Part shown: in pieces, positions 1 through 9,772 of the stretch
Layout: every line of letters begins with the position of its first letter
Position numbering within the stretch: position 1 is the stretch's first letter
Origin: Thraustochytrium sp. TN22
Lineage: Eukaryota > Sar > Bigyra > Thraustochytrida > Thraustochytriidae
Reading direction: 5' to 3'
NCBI GenBank assembly: GCA_013306675.1
Contig: JABLUY010000018.1
Location: 186,001 to 250,000 of the forward strand
DNA length: 64,000 bases
Notes under the pieces: model-generated
What the model saw: only the letters and a program-made list of their open reading frames with translations
Database searches by the model: none
What the model was told of the DNA's origin: nothing
Program-made: the position numbers and the translations under genes

Positions 1-2268
1 GCTCAGGCCTCGCTGGTCCTGCGCCGTACGCATGCCACCTGCCTCGATGTCCTGCAGCTCGATCCGCGCCGTCCAGACAAGCAGCCCGCGCTTGACGGTC
101 GTGAACCAGGTCTCCTGCTCCTTGCCCTTGTGAATGCGCATGATGCGCTCCACGATGTGGGGCATGGCCATGGCGAAGGTTTCGGTGTCCCGCAGGCGCT
201 CCGTGTATGCGGTCACGAGCTCGAGAAAGCTGAGCGGGCCGCGGAGCTGATCGGCATCGATCGTCGTGCCCGCGGGCTTGGGCATCAGCTCCGCGACGAA
301 GCCCGCGAGGATCCTTTGTGCCTCCAGAGTGGCACGGAGGGCCTCCAGCAAGGGCCTCAGGCTGACAGGCATGTCGCTGTAGGCTGCACACAGGTCCTGC
401 AGACCGGGCATCTCGTCCAGGTGTAGCTCGGCGATGAGGCGCCTCATCTGTTCTGGATCCGTTTGCAGGTCGAGCGCCATGGCCGCATCCAAGACCTGCC
501 AAAGCAGCGTGAGATCCACGACCTGAGCGCTGTTCCCACCGCCGCTCTGAGCCACGATAGCTAGCTTGCCTTGCACGAAGGCGTCGCGTGCTGCACGCCT
601 GCGAATCTTACCGCTCGTGGTCTTTGGTACCGAGCGCGGCTTGATGAGCGCGACGGCGAGCGGCGAGAACCCATGATCGGCCGCCACGGCGGCACGCACG
701 GTGTCGGCGAGCTGCGTTGCGCCCTTGAGCTTGGCGTTCCGCACCTCGGCAACCACGATGACGTCTTCGGAGCCCTCAAGGCAGAAGGCGGCGCAGCAGC
801 CGGGCCGGATGTCGGCGCTGCAGGCGTCCACGGTGGTCTCAACGTCCTGTGGAAAGATATTACGCCCGCGCACGATGAGCATGTCTTTGATGCGCCCGCA
901 GACAAAGACTTCGCCCTGGTGGATGAAGCCCATGTCGCCGGTGCGCAGGTACGTTTGACCATCGGGCCTGGCGAGCTCCGCATTGAGCTGGTCCGCAGAG
1001 GCGTCCGGCCGTCCCAGGTACGTGCAGACCTTGGACGGCCCCGTCACCCAGAGCTCGCCGACGTGATCGTGCGGCACCGGCTCGCGCGTGTCCGGGTGGA
1101 CGACGCGAATCGTGATGGTCGGGCCCGGCTTGCCGTTGCCCACGAGTGTGGGCGCGTCGCGGTCGTCGTCTGCGGCAAGCTCAATGCGCGAGCCTGGCAG
1201 GCGCGCGAAGTCGCTGCGCAAACGGACGACGAGCGGCGCGCGCGGCGGCTGGTGCGTCGAGAGCAGCACGACGTTCTCAGCGATGCCGTAGAACGGGTCC
1301 ATGTATTCCATCATCACGCCCTGATCCACGAAGGCGTCCACGAAGCGCTGCAATGTCTCCCAGCGCACGGGCTCGGCGCCATTCGAGTAGCGCGTGCAGC
1401 TGGACAGGTCAAGCCTTGCGCGCTGCTCGGCCGAAATCTTGCGCGCAGCCAGCTCGTACGCAAAGTTCGGCGCGCAGGTCATGGTGCCGCAATAGTCGGA
1501 GATGGCCTGCAGCCACACAAGGGGGCTGCGCAGGAAGCTCATCGGCGAAATGGCCACCATAAGCGCGCCTGCGTTGATGGTCGTGAGAATGGCGCCCACG
1601 AGGCCCATGTCGTGGTAGAACGGCACCCAGGTCACGCCGACGGTGTTCTCGGTGACCAGCATGGCCTCTTTGATGCTGGTCAGGTTGGCGTTGATATTGC
1701 CGTGCGTGACGCAGACGCCTTTGGGGTCGCCCGTGCTCCCGCTGGAGAACTGTACAAAGGCCAGCGCCTCGTCGGGCGGCGGCGGTGGCAGTTGCACGAG
1801 CTGCAGGTCGCGCACAGCTTTAGCCTTGCGCATGTCGTGCCACTTGAGGCCCGTCGGGAACTTGCTCGCGCCGATGACGAGGCGGCGCGCGCGCAGAAAG
1901 CTAGTGTGCGAGAGCACGTGCTTGAGCTGCGTCGCCTCGACGGCCTTGGACATCTTGGCGAGCCCTGGCTTGGAGTTATTCGGGTCAGGCGGGTACACGG
2001 GGACGGCAACGAAGCCTCCAAGGAGGCAGGCCATCATGGCGATGATGAAGTCGGTGCCCGGGAAGAAGACCAGGAGCACCAGGTCGCCACGACGAATGCC
2101 CCAGGCGGACTCCATACTGTGCGCGACGCCGAGCGCTTTCGTGACGAGCTCGCCACGCGTGAGCGTCCCGGCCTCCTTGCCCTTGTCATCGAGCCAGACG
2201 ACGAGGCTGCGATCCGGCTGCTCCAATGCAAGTCGTACCGTCTCCGTGCCAATGGCGCGGTGCTCCAT
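1..2268 (-). CDS. Fatty-acyl-AMP ligase-like adenylating enzyme, C-terminus beyond window
   Basis: The enzyme should activate a fatty acid with ATP to an acyl-adenylate (FAAL/FadD32-type branch of the ANL superfamily). The frame is open from the first ATG (complement of 2266-2268) to the window edge, 756 codons, with an in-frame stop upstream of that ATG. Visible ANL motifs are the P-loop FSSGSTGDPKGV at about residues 173-184, WVPFYHDMGLVG, the YGIAE adenine-site motif, YLRTGDMGF, and GRIKDMLIVRGRNIFPQD, the FAAL-style hinge region. The catalytic A10 lysine is K554 in KTTSGKIRRR. About 170 further residues follow the adenylation domain (roughly 585-756). They look helical and match no family I recognise, so the protein may be multidomain, for example with a carrier or transfer domain off the edge. 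A plain acyl-CoA synthetase is less likely given the hinge sequence. No intron is seen. The family call is firm; the acyl acceptor is unknown. Confidence 0.88.
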   Translation of the reverse strand, partial: MEHRAIGTETVRLALEQPDRSLVVWLDDKGKEAGTLTRGELVTKALGVAHSMESAWGIRRGDLVLLVFFPGTDFIIAMMACLLGGFVAVPVYPPDPNNSKPGLAKMSKAVEATQLKHVLSHTSFLRARRLVIGASKFPTGLKWHDMRKAKAVRDLQLVQLPPPPPDEALAFVQFSSGSTGDPKGVCVTHGNINANLTSIKEAMLVTENTVGVTWVPFYHDMGLVGAILTTINAGALMVAISPMSFLRSPLVWLQAISDYCGTMTCAPNFAYELAARKISAEQRARLDLSSCTRYSNGAEPVRWETLQRFVDAFVDQGVMMEYMDPFYGIAENVVLLSTHQPPRAPLVVRLRSDFARLPGSRIELAADDDRDAPTLVGNGKPGPTITIRVVHPDTREPVPHDHVGELWVTGPSKVCTYLGRPDASADQLNAELARPDGQTYLRTGDMGFIHQGEVFVCGRIKDMLIVRGRNIFPQDVETTVDACSADIRPGCCAAFCLEGSEDVIVVAEVRNAKLKGATQLADTVRAAVAADHGFSPLAVALIKPRSVPKTTSGKIRRRAARDAFVQGKLAIVAQSGGGNSAQVVDLTLLWQVLDAAMALDLQTDPEQMRRLIAELHLDEMPGLQDLCAAYSDMPVSLRPLLEALRATLEAQRILAGFVAELMPKPAGTTIDADQLRGPLSFLELVTAYTERLRDTETFAMAMPHIVERIMRIHKGKEQETWFTTVKRGLLVWTARIELQDIEAGGMRTAQDQRGLS

Positions 2269-3668
2269 CCTCACAAAGTAGCAGGCAGGTGCTCGCGAGA
2301 GATCCGATTGGCGCTTTGTTGCCTTTGCGGAGCTACGAGCGGCGCTCCTGTGTCGCCTCCTCCGAGGAGCGACGAACAGCGCTCCGCTTACGGACAGCGC
2401 TGCGGAACTGATGTCACCATCTCATCAGAGACCGCCGCACTACAGCCTACGTTGAAACTCACTGTCAGCTAGGTCAGCCTGCCACTGTGCCCAGCCCCTA
2501 AACAGTAAATGCCTTGATTGGTGTCAGGGGTGTGCGAGCTAACTTTACTCAAAACCTCAATTCGACTCGCGTCGACTCGCGTCGGCCGGCGCATCGACGT
2601 GGCCGCCGCGCGCCGCCGCACGCGGCCTCGAGGCACCTCCCTTTGCCAGTACTTAGTAGTAGTATTTCATGTGGCTTGCCAGTGGACCCTGGAAGGGACA
2701 CGGAGCACTGGCAGAGTCCAACTTGTGCCGCGACGTGGTGTAATCGGTATTGGTAAGGGTATCAGGCTCGGGTACTCCGAGTCGGGTACCCCCTGCAACG
2801 GCCTCTCGGCTGTGGCTGCGCGTGGCTACAGCGCTGCGCCGCAGCGCCAGTGCACCAGGGCACTCCAGCGCGCACCACCCACCCAGCGCAAGCTTTCGCG
2901 CCGTAGGAACCTGTGCGACTTGCTTTTAGCGGCCAGCCACTGCGGACAGCTAATCGATTGCTTCCTGGCGACGCCTGATGCTTAGCATCTGCAGGACGCA
3001 TTATGGTTTGCAGAAAAGCATGGATCACAGCTGACACGTTCCATGGCTGCGGAGGTCTCGCAGTCGGCAGGTCTCGTGGCTGGTATCAGGTTGATCAATG
3101 CTGTCCTCGAAGTAAAACGCAGGAGCACGCAGCTGCGCTATTATAATCACAAAGTCGAGAGCAGTGGGCGCTTCTGCAGCAGGAGCCAAGAGTGCGGCGT
3201 TGTCTGCAGCTTGAGCGCCTTTGCACACGATGCGTGGCCGTCCACCTTGCGCGCTGGCAGCGAAGACAACACACAAGGGCATGCTGCAGCACGCAAGCAC
3301 GCAGCGCCACGCACGCAGCGCCACGCACGCAGCGCCACGCACGCACGCATAGCTGGTGTGAGTTCTCTTGGTAGCTGACAAGAGAAGCGCAAGAAAAAGG
3401 GAAAAGTAAAAGACAGCGATACGCCTTGATTGGTTGAAGAGCTATTCATGCAACGCTTACTCCGACTTCTCGAAGTAGCTCGGGGTGAACGGCTTGCGGC
3501 CGCCCCTGCGCACGAAGACGGAAAAAGGGCAGAGGCAATGAGCGTCAGTGGACTGTTACGATGCGAGTGCGACGTCCGAGGCAGCCATGCAGGACGCAGA
3601 GAGCTCCAGCGCCGCTCCTTTGCGCGGCTCTCTTGCTCTTGCGCGTTCCACGCAGGCAGAATGCGAAC
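2269..3668. other. Intergenic region, about 1.4 kb, no supported gene
   Basis: This lies between the FAAL-like start and the stop of the small gene at 3669. Short open frames exist on both strands, but their composition is erratic and I see no family motif. GC is lower than in the genes. It presumably holds the promoter of the FAAL-like gene (near 2269-2600). A short tandem repeat of a 14-base unit (CACGCACGCAGCGC-like) occurs at about 3297-3350. I found no tRNA-like T-loop. Confidence 0.5.
3297..3350. repeat. Short tandem repeat, about 14-bp unit
   Basis: At least three near-identical copies of a CGCAGCGCCACGCA unit run in tandem. They give repetitive Arg/Ala/Cys frames on both strands, which is why the open frames here are not believed. 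No function is visible. Confidence 0.7.
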
Positions 3669-3848
3669 TTACAGACCGATGGGGTTCATCTGCTGGAAGC
3701 GGGTGTACTCCTTGACGGCGGCGCGCCACTCGGCCGAGGAGGCCTTGGGGGTCTCACCGCCGGCGCGGACCAGCATGGTGGTGAGGGTGGTGGCGGCGAT
3801 GATGCCGGCGCTCACCTGCACGAGGCCCGGGGGGAACATGCCCAGCAT
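3669..3848 (-). CDS. Small hydrophobic protein (59 aa), possible mitochondrial inner-membrane subunit
   Basis: A complete short frame starts at the ATG complementing 3846-3848; an in-frame TAG lies just upstream, so this is the first possible start unless an upstream exon exists (a CAG acceptor-like site sits immediately before it). The protein begins MLGMFPPGLVQVSAG, has one hydrophobic segment (about residues 9-27) and ends in a soluble tail with TPKASSAEWRAAVKEY and FQQMNPIGL. The single helix plus a T-P-x-x-S-x-E-W ... MNPI tail resembles small accessory subunits of respiratory complexes (the plant DUF1138-type pattern has a comparable EW ... MNPI tail). Codon usage is strongly GC3 as in the real genes, unlike flanking frames. 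That it is a gene is fairly likely; the functional call is weak. Confidence 0.6.
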   Translation of the reverse strand: MLGMFPPGLVQVSAGIIAATTLTTMLVRAGGETPKASSAEWRAAVKEYTRFQQMNPIGL

Positions 3849-4080
3849 TTTGCCTTGCTAACCTCGATCGACTACGTACAAACTGCTCATCGCCATTCCT
3901 CCCGTCAGTCTCCCTTCGCCTCGCCTCGTCCTCTCCCTGCGCGCCGCCGCGTCCTCCGCGTCCGCGGCCGGTCGCGCGCGCGCGCCTGGCCTGCCTCCAT
4001 CCTCCATCCTCCTCATCCCATCCCGCCGGATCCGCGCCGCGCGCGCCGCCGCCGCGGTCGCGGGCCGCGCGCGCGCGCGC

Positions 4081-4111
<31 letters not shown>

Positions 4112-4446
4112 GCACCTACGAAGACAGCGAGAGGCTCGAATGCGATTTGATCGCGCGCGGCCGCTCGCTCGCTCGCCGCGCTCGGCCGCTCTTCCGCGCT
4201 GGTGGCAGTGGCAGCAGGGCAGAGAGAGAGAGGTGATGATGCAGTGCAATCCATCCACGCATCACGGATGGTGCCGCGAGCCTCCACTGCGCCGGCGGCG
4301 GCGGCAGTGCCACAGTGGCAGCCGGCTACTAACTTAGCAGAGTAGACTTCGCCACGGCAAGCAGTTGGCAAGCAGGCAGCAGTCGCGCGCGTTGCCGCCC
4401 GGCTGGATCCGGACGGTCCCGCGCCGCGCGCAGGCAGGCGCGCCGC

Positions 4447-4508
4447 GCCGCTGCTGGGCCGGGCGCGGCGCCGGCGCCGGCGCGGGCGGCGCCCGGCCCA
4501 GCAGCGCC
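4447..4508. repeat. GC-rich inverted repeat (hairpin)
   Basis: The 20-base arm at 4447-4466 (GCCGCTGCTGGGCCGGGCGC) is complementary to 4489-4508 at 19 of 20 positions, with a 22-base GC-only spacer. A third partial copy in the first orientation lies at about 4533-4556. The structure is stable in DNA or RNA. Its role is unknown; it lies upstream of the 59-aa gene on that gene's strand. Confidence 0.75.
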
Positions 4509-5049
4509 GCGCCTGGGCGCGCCGCGCCGCGCAGGCGCTGCTGGGTGCGGCGCCCCGCCGCGGCGAGCGAGCAGGCGGGGACGGCGCGCGGCGGTCCCGG
4601 CGCGGCGGGCGGGCTGCGGGCGGCGCGGACACCGAGGCCGCCAGCGCGGACGAGGCGGACCCGGAGGACGCGGAGGGCGTCGAGGGGCCGAGGAGGCCGA
4701 GGCGCGAGCTGGGACGGGACTGGGCTTGAAGCGCGCTGTGCGATGCGCGGGGTCTTCTGGAGAGCCAAGGGAGGATGTGTCGAGGACCGGCCACGGCGAG
4801 CTGATGATGTCGTGGTGAAGGTGCCAGGAGGAGGAGGAGGAGGAGGAGGATTGGGTCATGCACTTGCGCCGGAGTTGCGCGAGAAGAGAAGCAAGGCGAT
4901 GCGAGGGCCAGTGAGGTGAGCGGTGGCCGCGGCACCTGTGCAGCGCCACGCGCCACGAAGATATTTTTGTACCATGCTTGGTCGCTCTCGCGAGGTGGCT
5001 GTGGCGCCAACGCTCGCACGCGCGTGCTACAACTACTACATGTACATGA

Positions 5050-5051
5050 CG

Positions 5052-5098
<47 letters not shown>
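5050..5098. repeat. (GGCA)n microsatellite
   Basis: About twelve uninterrupted tetranucleotide copies, with the G-rich strand on plus. Shorter tracts of the same repeat recur in the window (8780-8817, 26250-26269, 28271-28294, 57191-57206), often just before a start codon. Confidence 0.9.
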
Positions 5099-5111
5099 CT
5101 GGAGGCAGAAA

Positions 5112-5188
5112 GGATGATGGGTCGTCAGCAAAGCAATGAGATGATGGGTCGTCAGCAATGAGATGATGGCCCGGGGTCGTCTGCAATG
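5112..5188. repeat. Three-copy tandem repeat, about 26-bp unit
   Basis: The phrase ATGATGGGTCGTCAGCAA followed by AATGAG is repeated twice almost exactly, and a third time with changes (ATGATGGCCCGGGGTCGTCT). It lies immediately downstream of the MATE gene stop, in its likely 3' untranslated region. Confidence 0.8.
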
Positions 5189-5194
5189 AACGCG

Positions 5195-6829
5195 TCAATC
5201 ATCGTTAGCACCGGAGCAATTGCTGTGGTCATCGCCGTCGCCGTCAAGATCGTCGTCGTCGTTGTCGTCATTCAAGGCGGCGGCCTCGGCCTCGTCGACC
5301 TCGGCGCGGCGGCGCGCCTCCAGGGCGATCTCGTCCCAGTCGGAGCCGTAGAGCGCGGCGCCCATGATAATGGTCATGACGAGGTAGCCAATGTTGCTGC
5401 CCTGCCAGACGTCGACGAAAGAACCGTGCAGCGTAAAGGCGAGCAGGTAGGAGGAGGGCACGCCAACGGCCCAGCATCCAAGGAGCATGGCGGCCGTGGC
5501 AATGTGCGGGCGCGCCTGGCCCTGCAGCACCGAGTAGGCGGCGAAGGTGACGGTGAGGAAGAAGTAGCTAAAGCCGACGAGGATGGCGAGCTGCGAGGTG
5601 TAGTGGATGACCTCTGCGTCCCTACTGAAAATGGCGCCGATCTGATTGCGGAAGATGAGGAAGAGGCAGGCGACGACGAAGCCGACGATGGCCATGGCGA
5701 CGACCAGGTAACGCGAGAGCGCCTTGGCGCGGCGGGGGCGGCCGCGGCCGAACTCGCGGCCGATGCTCATGGCGCCGCCCTCGGTCATGCCGTAGAGCGC
5801 GGCGGTGAAGAGGTCAAAGGTGTTGACCATGATTGTGTTGGCGGCGAGCTGCTTCTCGCCGAACTCGGCGATGAAGACCGTCATGATGACGAACTGCATC
5901 TGCTCCAGCACGGCGCTGAGCGCGTTGGGCACGAACTGGCCCATGAAGATGCCCACGCGCGACCAGCTCAGGTGCGCGAGCGAGAAGCCCGTCCACACGC
6001 CCTTGGGCAGGCGCGAGCGCATGTAGAGCACGAGCACGAAGAGGCGCGTGAAGGTGGTGGACGCCGTGGCGAGCGGCGAGCCGTCAAAGCCCAGGCCGCC
6101 CCAGCCGCAGATGCCGTGCACCATCACCAGGTTGGCCACCAGGTTGAAGAGCACGAAGAAGGCGTGCACAGGCACGGAGGCGCGCACGCGGTCCATGCCG
6201 TTGATCCACTGGCAAAAGCACTGCGTCAGCACGTCCGGCAGCAGCCAGACCAGCGAGATGCGCCCGAAGCGCGTGGCCAGCACGGCCACGCGCTCGCTCG
6301 CCTCGCCCGCGCTCTGCGTCAGCCGCACCAGCCGCAGCAACGCGCCCATGTTCCACCAGCACAGCGCCACCGGCACGGCGAAGATCACCGCGACCACCAC
6401 GGCGATCTCCAGCCAGACACCGGCCAGGAACCGGTTGCCGGCGCCCATGGCCTGGCTCGTCAGCGAGATGAGCCCCTCGCCGCAGCCGGCCCAGATCGTC
6501 ATGGCCGTCACCTGGATGATGACCGTCGCGAACCCTGCTGCCGCCAGCTCGTCCGTGCCCAGGCGCCCCACGACCACTGTGTCCGTCACTGTCACGAGCA
6601 GCCGGCAGAAGATGACCGCCACCTGCGGCCACGTCGCGTTCAAAATGTCCAGCAGCGCCTCGCCCATGCGCAGCGATTGCTCGTCGTCCTCCGTGCCGCT
6701 CGCCTCATCCTCTCTTCGCGCCGCCTCGACGTCGTGCTCGCCGGCGCTCGCGGTCAGCGCCGCGCCCTCGGCGAGGTCCTCGCCATGGTCGCCCTCGCCG
6801 CGCCGGTCGCTCAGCAGCGCCCTGTCCAT
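5195..6829 (-). CDS. MATE family multidrug/toxin extrusion transporter
   Basis: This should be a cation-coupled antiporter exporting organic compounds across the plasma or a vacuolar membrane. The 544-residue product fits the family size. After an acidic cytosolic N-terminus (about 60 residues) come roughly twelve hydrophobic segments, starting near ATWPQVAVIFCRLLVTVTDT and GRLGTDELAAAGFATVIIQV, a typical first MATE half-repeat. Further conserved stretches include AGCGEGLISLTSQAMGAGN and LFTAALYGMTEGGAMSIGRE. The C-terminus is a highly acidic DDNDDDD tail. The ATG complementing 6827-6829 is chosen because upstream sequence is a (GGCGC)n leader with atypical composition; the frame is open to 7144. 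No intron is seen. The gene is divergent from the Q-rich gene at 8932. The substrate cannot be predicted. Confidence 0.9.
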   Translation of the reverse strand: MDRALLSDRRGEGDHGEDLAEGAALTASAGEHDVEAARREDEASGTEDDEQSLRMGEALLDILNATWPQVAVIFCRLLVTVTDTVVVGRLGTDELAAAGFATVIIQVTAMTIWAGCGEGLISLTSQAMGAGNRFLAGVWLEIAVVVAVIFAVPVALCWWNMGALLRLVRLTQSAGEASERVAVLATRFGRISLVWLLPDVLTQCFCQWINGMDRVRASVPVHAFFVLFNLVANLVMVHGICGWGGLGFDGSPLATASTTFTRLFVLVLYMRSRLPKGVWTGFSLAHLSWSRVGIFMGQFVPNALSAVLEQMQFVIMTVFIAEFGEKQLAANTIMVNTFDLFTAALYGMTEGGAMSIGREFGRGRPRRAKALSRYLVVAMAIVGFVVACLFLIFRNQIGAIFSRDAEVIHYTSQLAILVGFSYFFLTVTFAAYSVLQGQARPHIATAAMLLGCWAVGVPSSYLLAFTLHGSFVDVWQGSNIGYLVMTIIMGAALYGSDWDEIALEARRRAEVDEAEAAALNDDNDDDDLDGDGDDHSNCSGANDD

Positions 6830-7083
6830 GGCCGCGCCCGCGTCGTCCGCGCCGCTTGCCGCGCCGTGCCGCGCCGCGCCGCGCCGCGCCGCGCCTGCCG
6901 CCTGCCGCTTGCCGCTCTGCGCGCCGCGCTTGGCGAGTGGCGCCGAGGCCACGCAACTTGCTTGAAGCACGCTGGTCCGCTCGGGTCCGCTCAACTTCAG
7001 GGGGCCTTCAGGGACACCGGTGACGAGCAGGCGCCGTCTTGGAATCGGAGAGCGTTGAATCTCACTCACTGCTGCCACTGGCA

Positions 7084-7382
7084 TGATCTGGGCCAGCCAG
7101 GCTGCTGTGAGCGGCGAACGGGCGGCGCAAGGGCGGCGGCGCAATGGCGACGGTCGTGCCGTGGCCTTGTGTCTTGGTAGCGAGACTTTCCGTGCGTCTC
7201 AGGCTGTGCTCTTAGTCCTTGGGCAAGCACCGAGTCGCCACTCACGGTCGGTCGGACTCGGTCCGCTTGGAGCAAAGCGCTCACTGTCAGTCGCGTCCAC
7301 CGTGACAGCGGCTGCTGATTTCGTTTCGCAGCCTTTGCTGGGTTGAGCTTATCCTAGCCACTGGCCTCGGCGCGCTCTGTGG
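7084..7382 (+). repeat. Diverged direct repeat, copy 1
   Basis: This begins ATCTGGGCCAGCCAGG and ends GGCGCGCTCTGTGGC. It aligns along its length with 7550-7868: shared blocks include GAACGGGCGGCGCA, CCGTGGCCTTGTG, CTTGGAGC(A/G)AAGCG, GTGACAGCGGCTGCTG and CCACTGGCC(T/C)CGGCGCGCTC. Several short indels separate the copies. No shared reading frame is kept, so it is noncoding or decayed. Confidence 0.75.
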
Positions 7383-7398
7383 CTTTCTTGGGACACGG

Positions 7399-7532
7399 GC
7401 AGACGCCTCGCCGGCGCCTCGCCAGCGCCTCGCCGGCGCCTCGCGGCGCCGGCGCCTCGCCGGCGCCTCAATGGCGCCTCGCCGGTGCCTCAATGGCGCC
7501 TCGCCGGTGCCTCGCCGGTGCCTCGAGCTTGG
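7399..7532. repeat. GGCGCCTCGCC tandem repeat, 11-bp unit
   Basis: About a dozen imperfect copies of an 11-base unit sit between the two copies of the 0.3 kb duplication. The unit is partly self-complementary (GGCGCC). Confidence 0.85.
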
Positions 7533-7549
7533 AGCTATGTACTACTGCC

Positions 7550-7868
7550 ATCTGGGCCAGCAAGCACTGCAGTGAACGGGCGGCGCAGTGGCGGCGGCGC
7601 GGCAGCGTGCGGCGGCCATGCCGTGGCCTTGTGGCCTTGTGTCTCTAGAACCTTAGCTAGCGAGACTTCAAGTTCCCGTGCGTCTGCGGTCCTATTCTTC
7701 ATCAGACACTGTGCACTCAACTTCTTACGCAAGCATTTCCCTTTGGCTCGTGGCTCGCGGTCGGTCCCCTTGGAGCGAAGCGTCCACCCTGACAGCGGCT
7801 GCTGTTTTCCTTTCGCATCTTTTGCAGCGTTGAGGCTATCCTGGCCACTGGCCCCGGCGCGCTCCATG
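7550..7868 (+). repeat. Diverged direct repeat, copy 2
   Basis: Second copy of the 7084-7382 segment, from ATCTGGGCCAGCAAGC to GGCGCGCTCCATGGC. The copies are similar in order and spacing but differ by many substitutions and short insertions, which suggests an old tandem duplication. Confidence 0.75.
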
Positions 7869-8931
7869 GCGCTTGGTGCTCCTTCTGTTTCCTGCCGAGT
7901 CCTTCACGTCCACGTTGTCTCGCAGAGTTTAGTTTACGTCATCGAAGAAGCTCCTCCCCTGCCCCCATTCTCCGCCAGTGGGCGCCCCCCCCGCGCGGCC
8001 GCCCCGCCGCGGTCGGTCGAGTTCCTCCGAGAGGAGAAATTCCTGCCAAAAGCTCCGCCGCCACTGGCCCCGCGCCGCGGCGGCAGGGGGGCGCCCTCTG
8101 GGCCGCGCAGGGGGCAGAGGCGTGGGACGCGCGGCCGGCCTCGGCTGGGCAATGGCCTATAGGCGCGGATAGCCGACTGGCGCGCGGCGGAGCGGCAGTT
8201 GCGGCGCGGCGCAGCGGCAGTGGGCGCGCGCGCGCAAGGGCGCCATTCGAGCGGCCGCCAGCAGGGCGCGCCGCGGCGAGCGCGCAGCGGCGGCGCGGCG
8301 CGATCAGACCGCGCTCTCGGGGCGCGCGCGGCGGACACGAGCGAGCGGCGCAGCGCGCGGGGCGCGCGGCGCAGACCAGGTGCGTGGGCCCGGCGCGGCG
8401 GCGCCCGGCGCGGCTGCGCGCTGGGATGGAGGACGGATGGATGGATGGATGTAGAATGCCGAGGCGCGCGGGCCGCTCGCGAAGCCGCTCGCTGCCAGCG
8501 GCGCGAGCGAGCGGCCAGCCGCGGCGGCGCGCGCGAGAGCGAGGCGCGCGGCAGGGGACGGCGCGACGCCGGAGCCGCGACGCCCCGCGCGCGCCGCGCC
8601 GCCGCCGCGCCCCGGCCGAGCGGACGCGGGCGAACGGCGCGCGCCGCGCCGCGGTGAAGCCACGGGCGAGAGGCGGGCCGGCGCGCGACGGGTACAAGCG
8701 GCGCAACTCCACCCGTCTAACGACGAGCAGAGGGAGAGGGCGCGCGGCGCGGCGCGGCGCGGCGCGGCGCGGCGCGGCAGGCGCAGGCAGGCAAGGCAGG
8801 CAAGGCAGGCAGGCGAGAGGCAGGCGCGCCAGGAGCCGGGAGACTGACGAATCGGATCGCGAGAGCGCGCACAGCATTGCGGCGGAGAGGGCCGCAGGAG
8901 GCGGCGCCGGCGGGCGGCGCGGATCACAACC

Positions 8932-9735
8932 ATGGCGGAGACGCCAGAGGCAAAGGAGCTAGCCAAGCAGCTGGCAAACGCCGGGTACATCCCGCCGAAT
9001 ATTCCCAAGGATGAGCTTAACAAGATCATGCGCGAGGGCAACCTGGATTTTCAGAGCGTGGTGAACAGGCTCGAGAAGTGGAAGCCCGCCAAGGCGGCGG
9101 GCGGCGGCTCGGACGAGTGGGCCACGGTCGGCAAGCGCAACACGAAGAAGGCCGACCCGGCCGCGGCCAAGGGCGGCCGCCGTGGCGCCCCCGGCGCCAA
9201 CCCCGCGGGCGCAGGGCGCGAGAACGCGCGCGGTGGTGCCGGCGGCGCTGGTGGCGACCGCAGGCCTGGCGGCGACCGCCGCGGTGGCGATCGTCCTGGC
9301 GGCGACCGCCCGGCGGGTGACCGCGGGCCGCGCCGCGGTGGCGACCGCGTGGCCGAGGGCCGCGGCCGCCCCCGCGACGACGCGCGCGGCGGCGCCGCGC
9401 AGCGCGGCGGCCGTGGCGGCGAGGCCGCGCGCGGTGGCCGCGCCGCGCCGCGCCAGCACCAGCAGCAGCAGCAGCAGCCCGTCGCCAACGGCGCTGCTGC
9501 GCCCGAGGACGCGCCCGAGGCCACGCCGGCCCAGGTCACCGAGCAGCAGCCGCAGAAGCAGGCCGCGCCGGTGCCGCGGCCCGCGGCCGCCAGCGGGTCC
9601 TCCGCGTGGACCAAGGGCCCGCCAAAGTTCTCTGAGGCGGCCGCCGCCCCCGCGGCCCCGGCTCAGCCCGTGGCCTCCGAGAACCGCCAGAATGGCGCCA
9701 ACATGCAGCAGCAGACCGAGAGGTCAGCGCCGCCT

Positions 9736-9772
<37 letters not shown>

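Larger units (their letters stand above)
3849..5194. other. Intergenic region rich in GC microsatellites and hairpins
   Basis: About 1.35 kb between the 59-aa gene and the MATE gene stop. Several long minus-strand frames cross it, but they are Ala/Arg/Pro-only translations of GC repeats and are not accepted. It contains a (GCC)n run near 4082-4112, a strong hairpin (4447-4508), a (GGCA)n tract and a 3-copy repeat near 5112-5188. It probably includes the 5' leader of the 59-aa gene and the 3' end of the MATE transcript. Confidence 0.5.
6830..8931. other. Divergent intergenic region, 2.1 kb, with duplicated segment
   Basis: It separates the MATE start (minus) from the Q-rich gene start (plus), so it should hold both promoters. 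It contains a (GGCGC)n tract next to the MATE gene (6861-6895), a diverged direct duplication (7084-7382 and 7550-7868) around an 11-bp repeat, and (GGCGC)n plus (GGCA)n tracts at 8745-8817 before the Q-rich gene. No gene is supported inside; the long frames at 7.9-8.9 kb are Ala/Arg-rich repeat translations. Confidence 0.55.

Noticed and set aside
571-2472. A 633-codon plus-strand frame over the FAAL-like gene
   Set aside because: The minus strand carries the complete set of adenylation-domain motifs in one frame, so this is antisense shadow.
3754-5019. Several long Arg/Ala/Pro frames in the 3.8-5.2 kb region
   Set aside because: They are translations of GC microsatellites with no conserved stretch, and conflict with each other in several frames.
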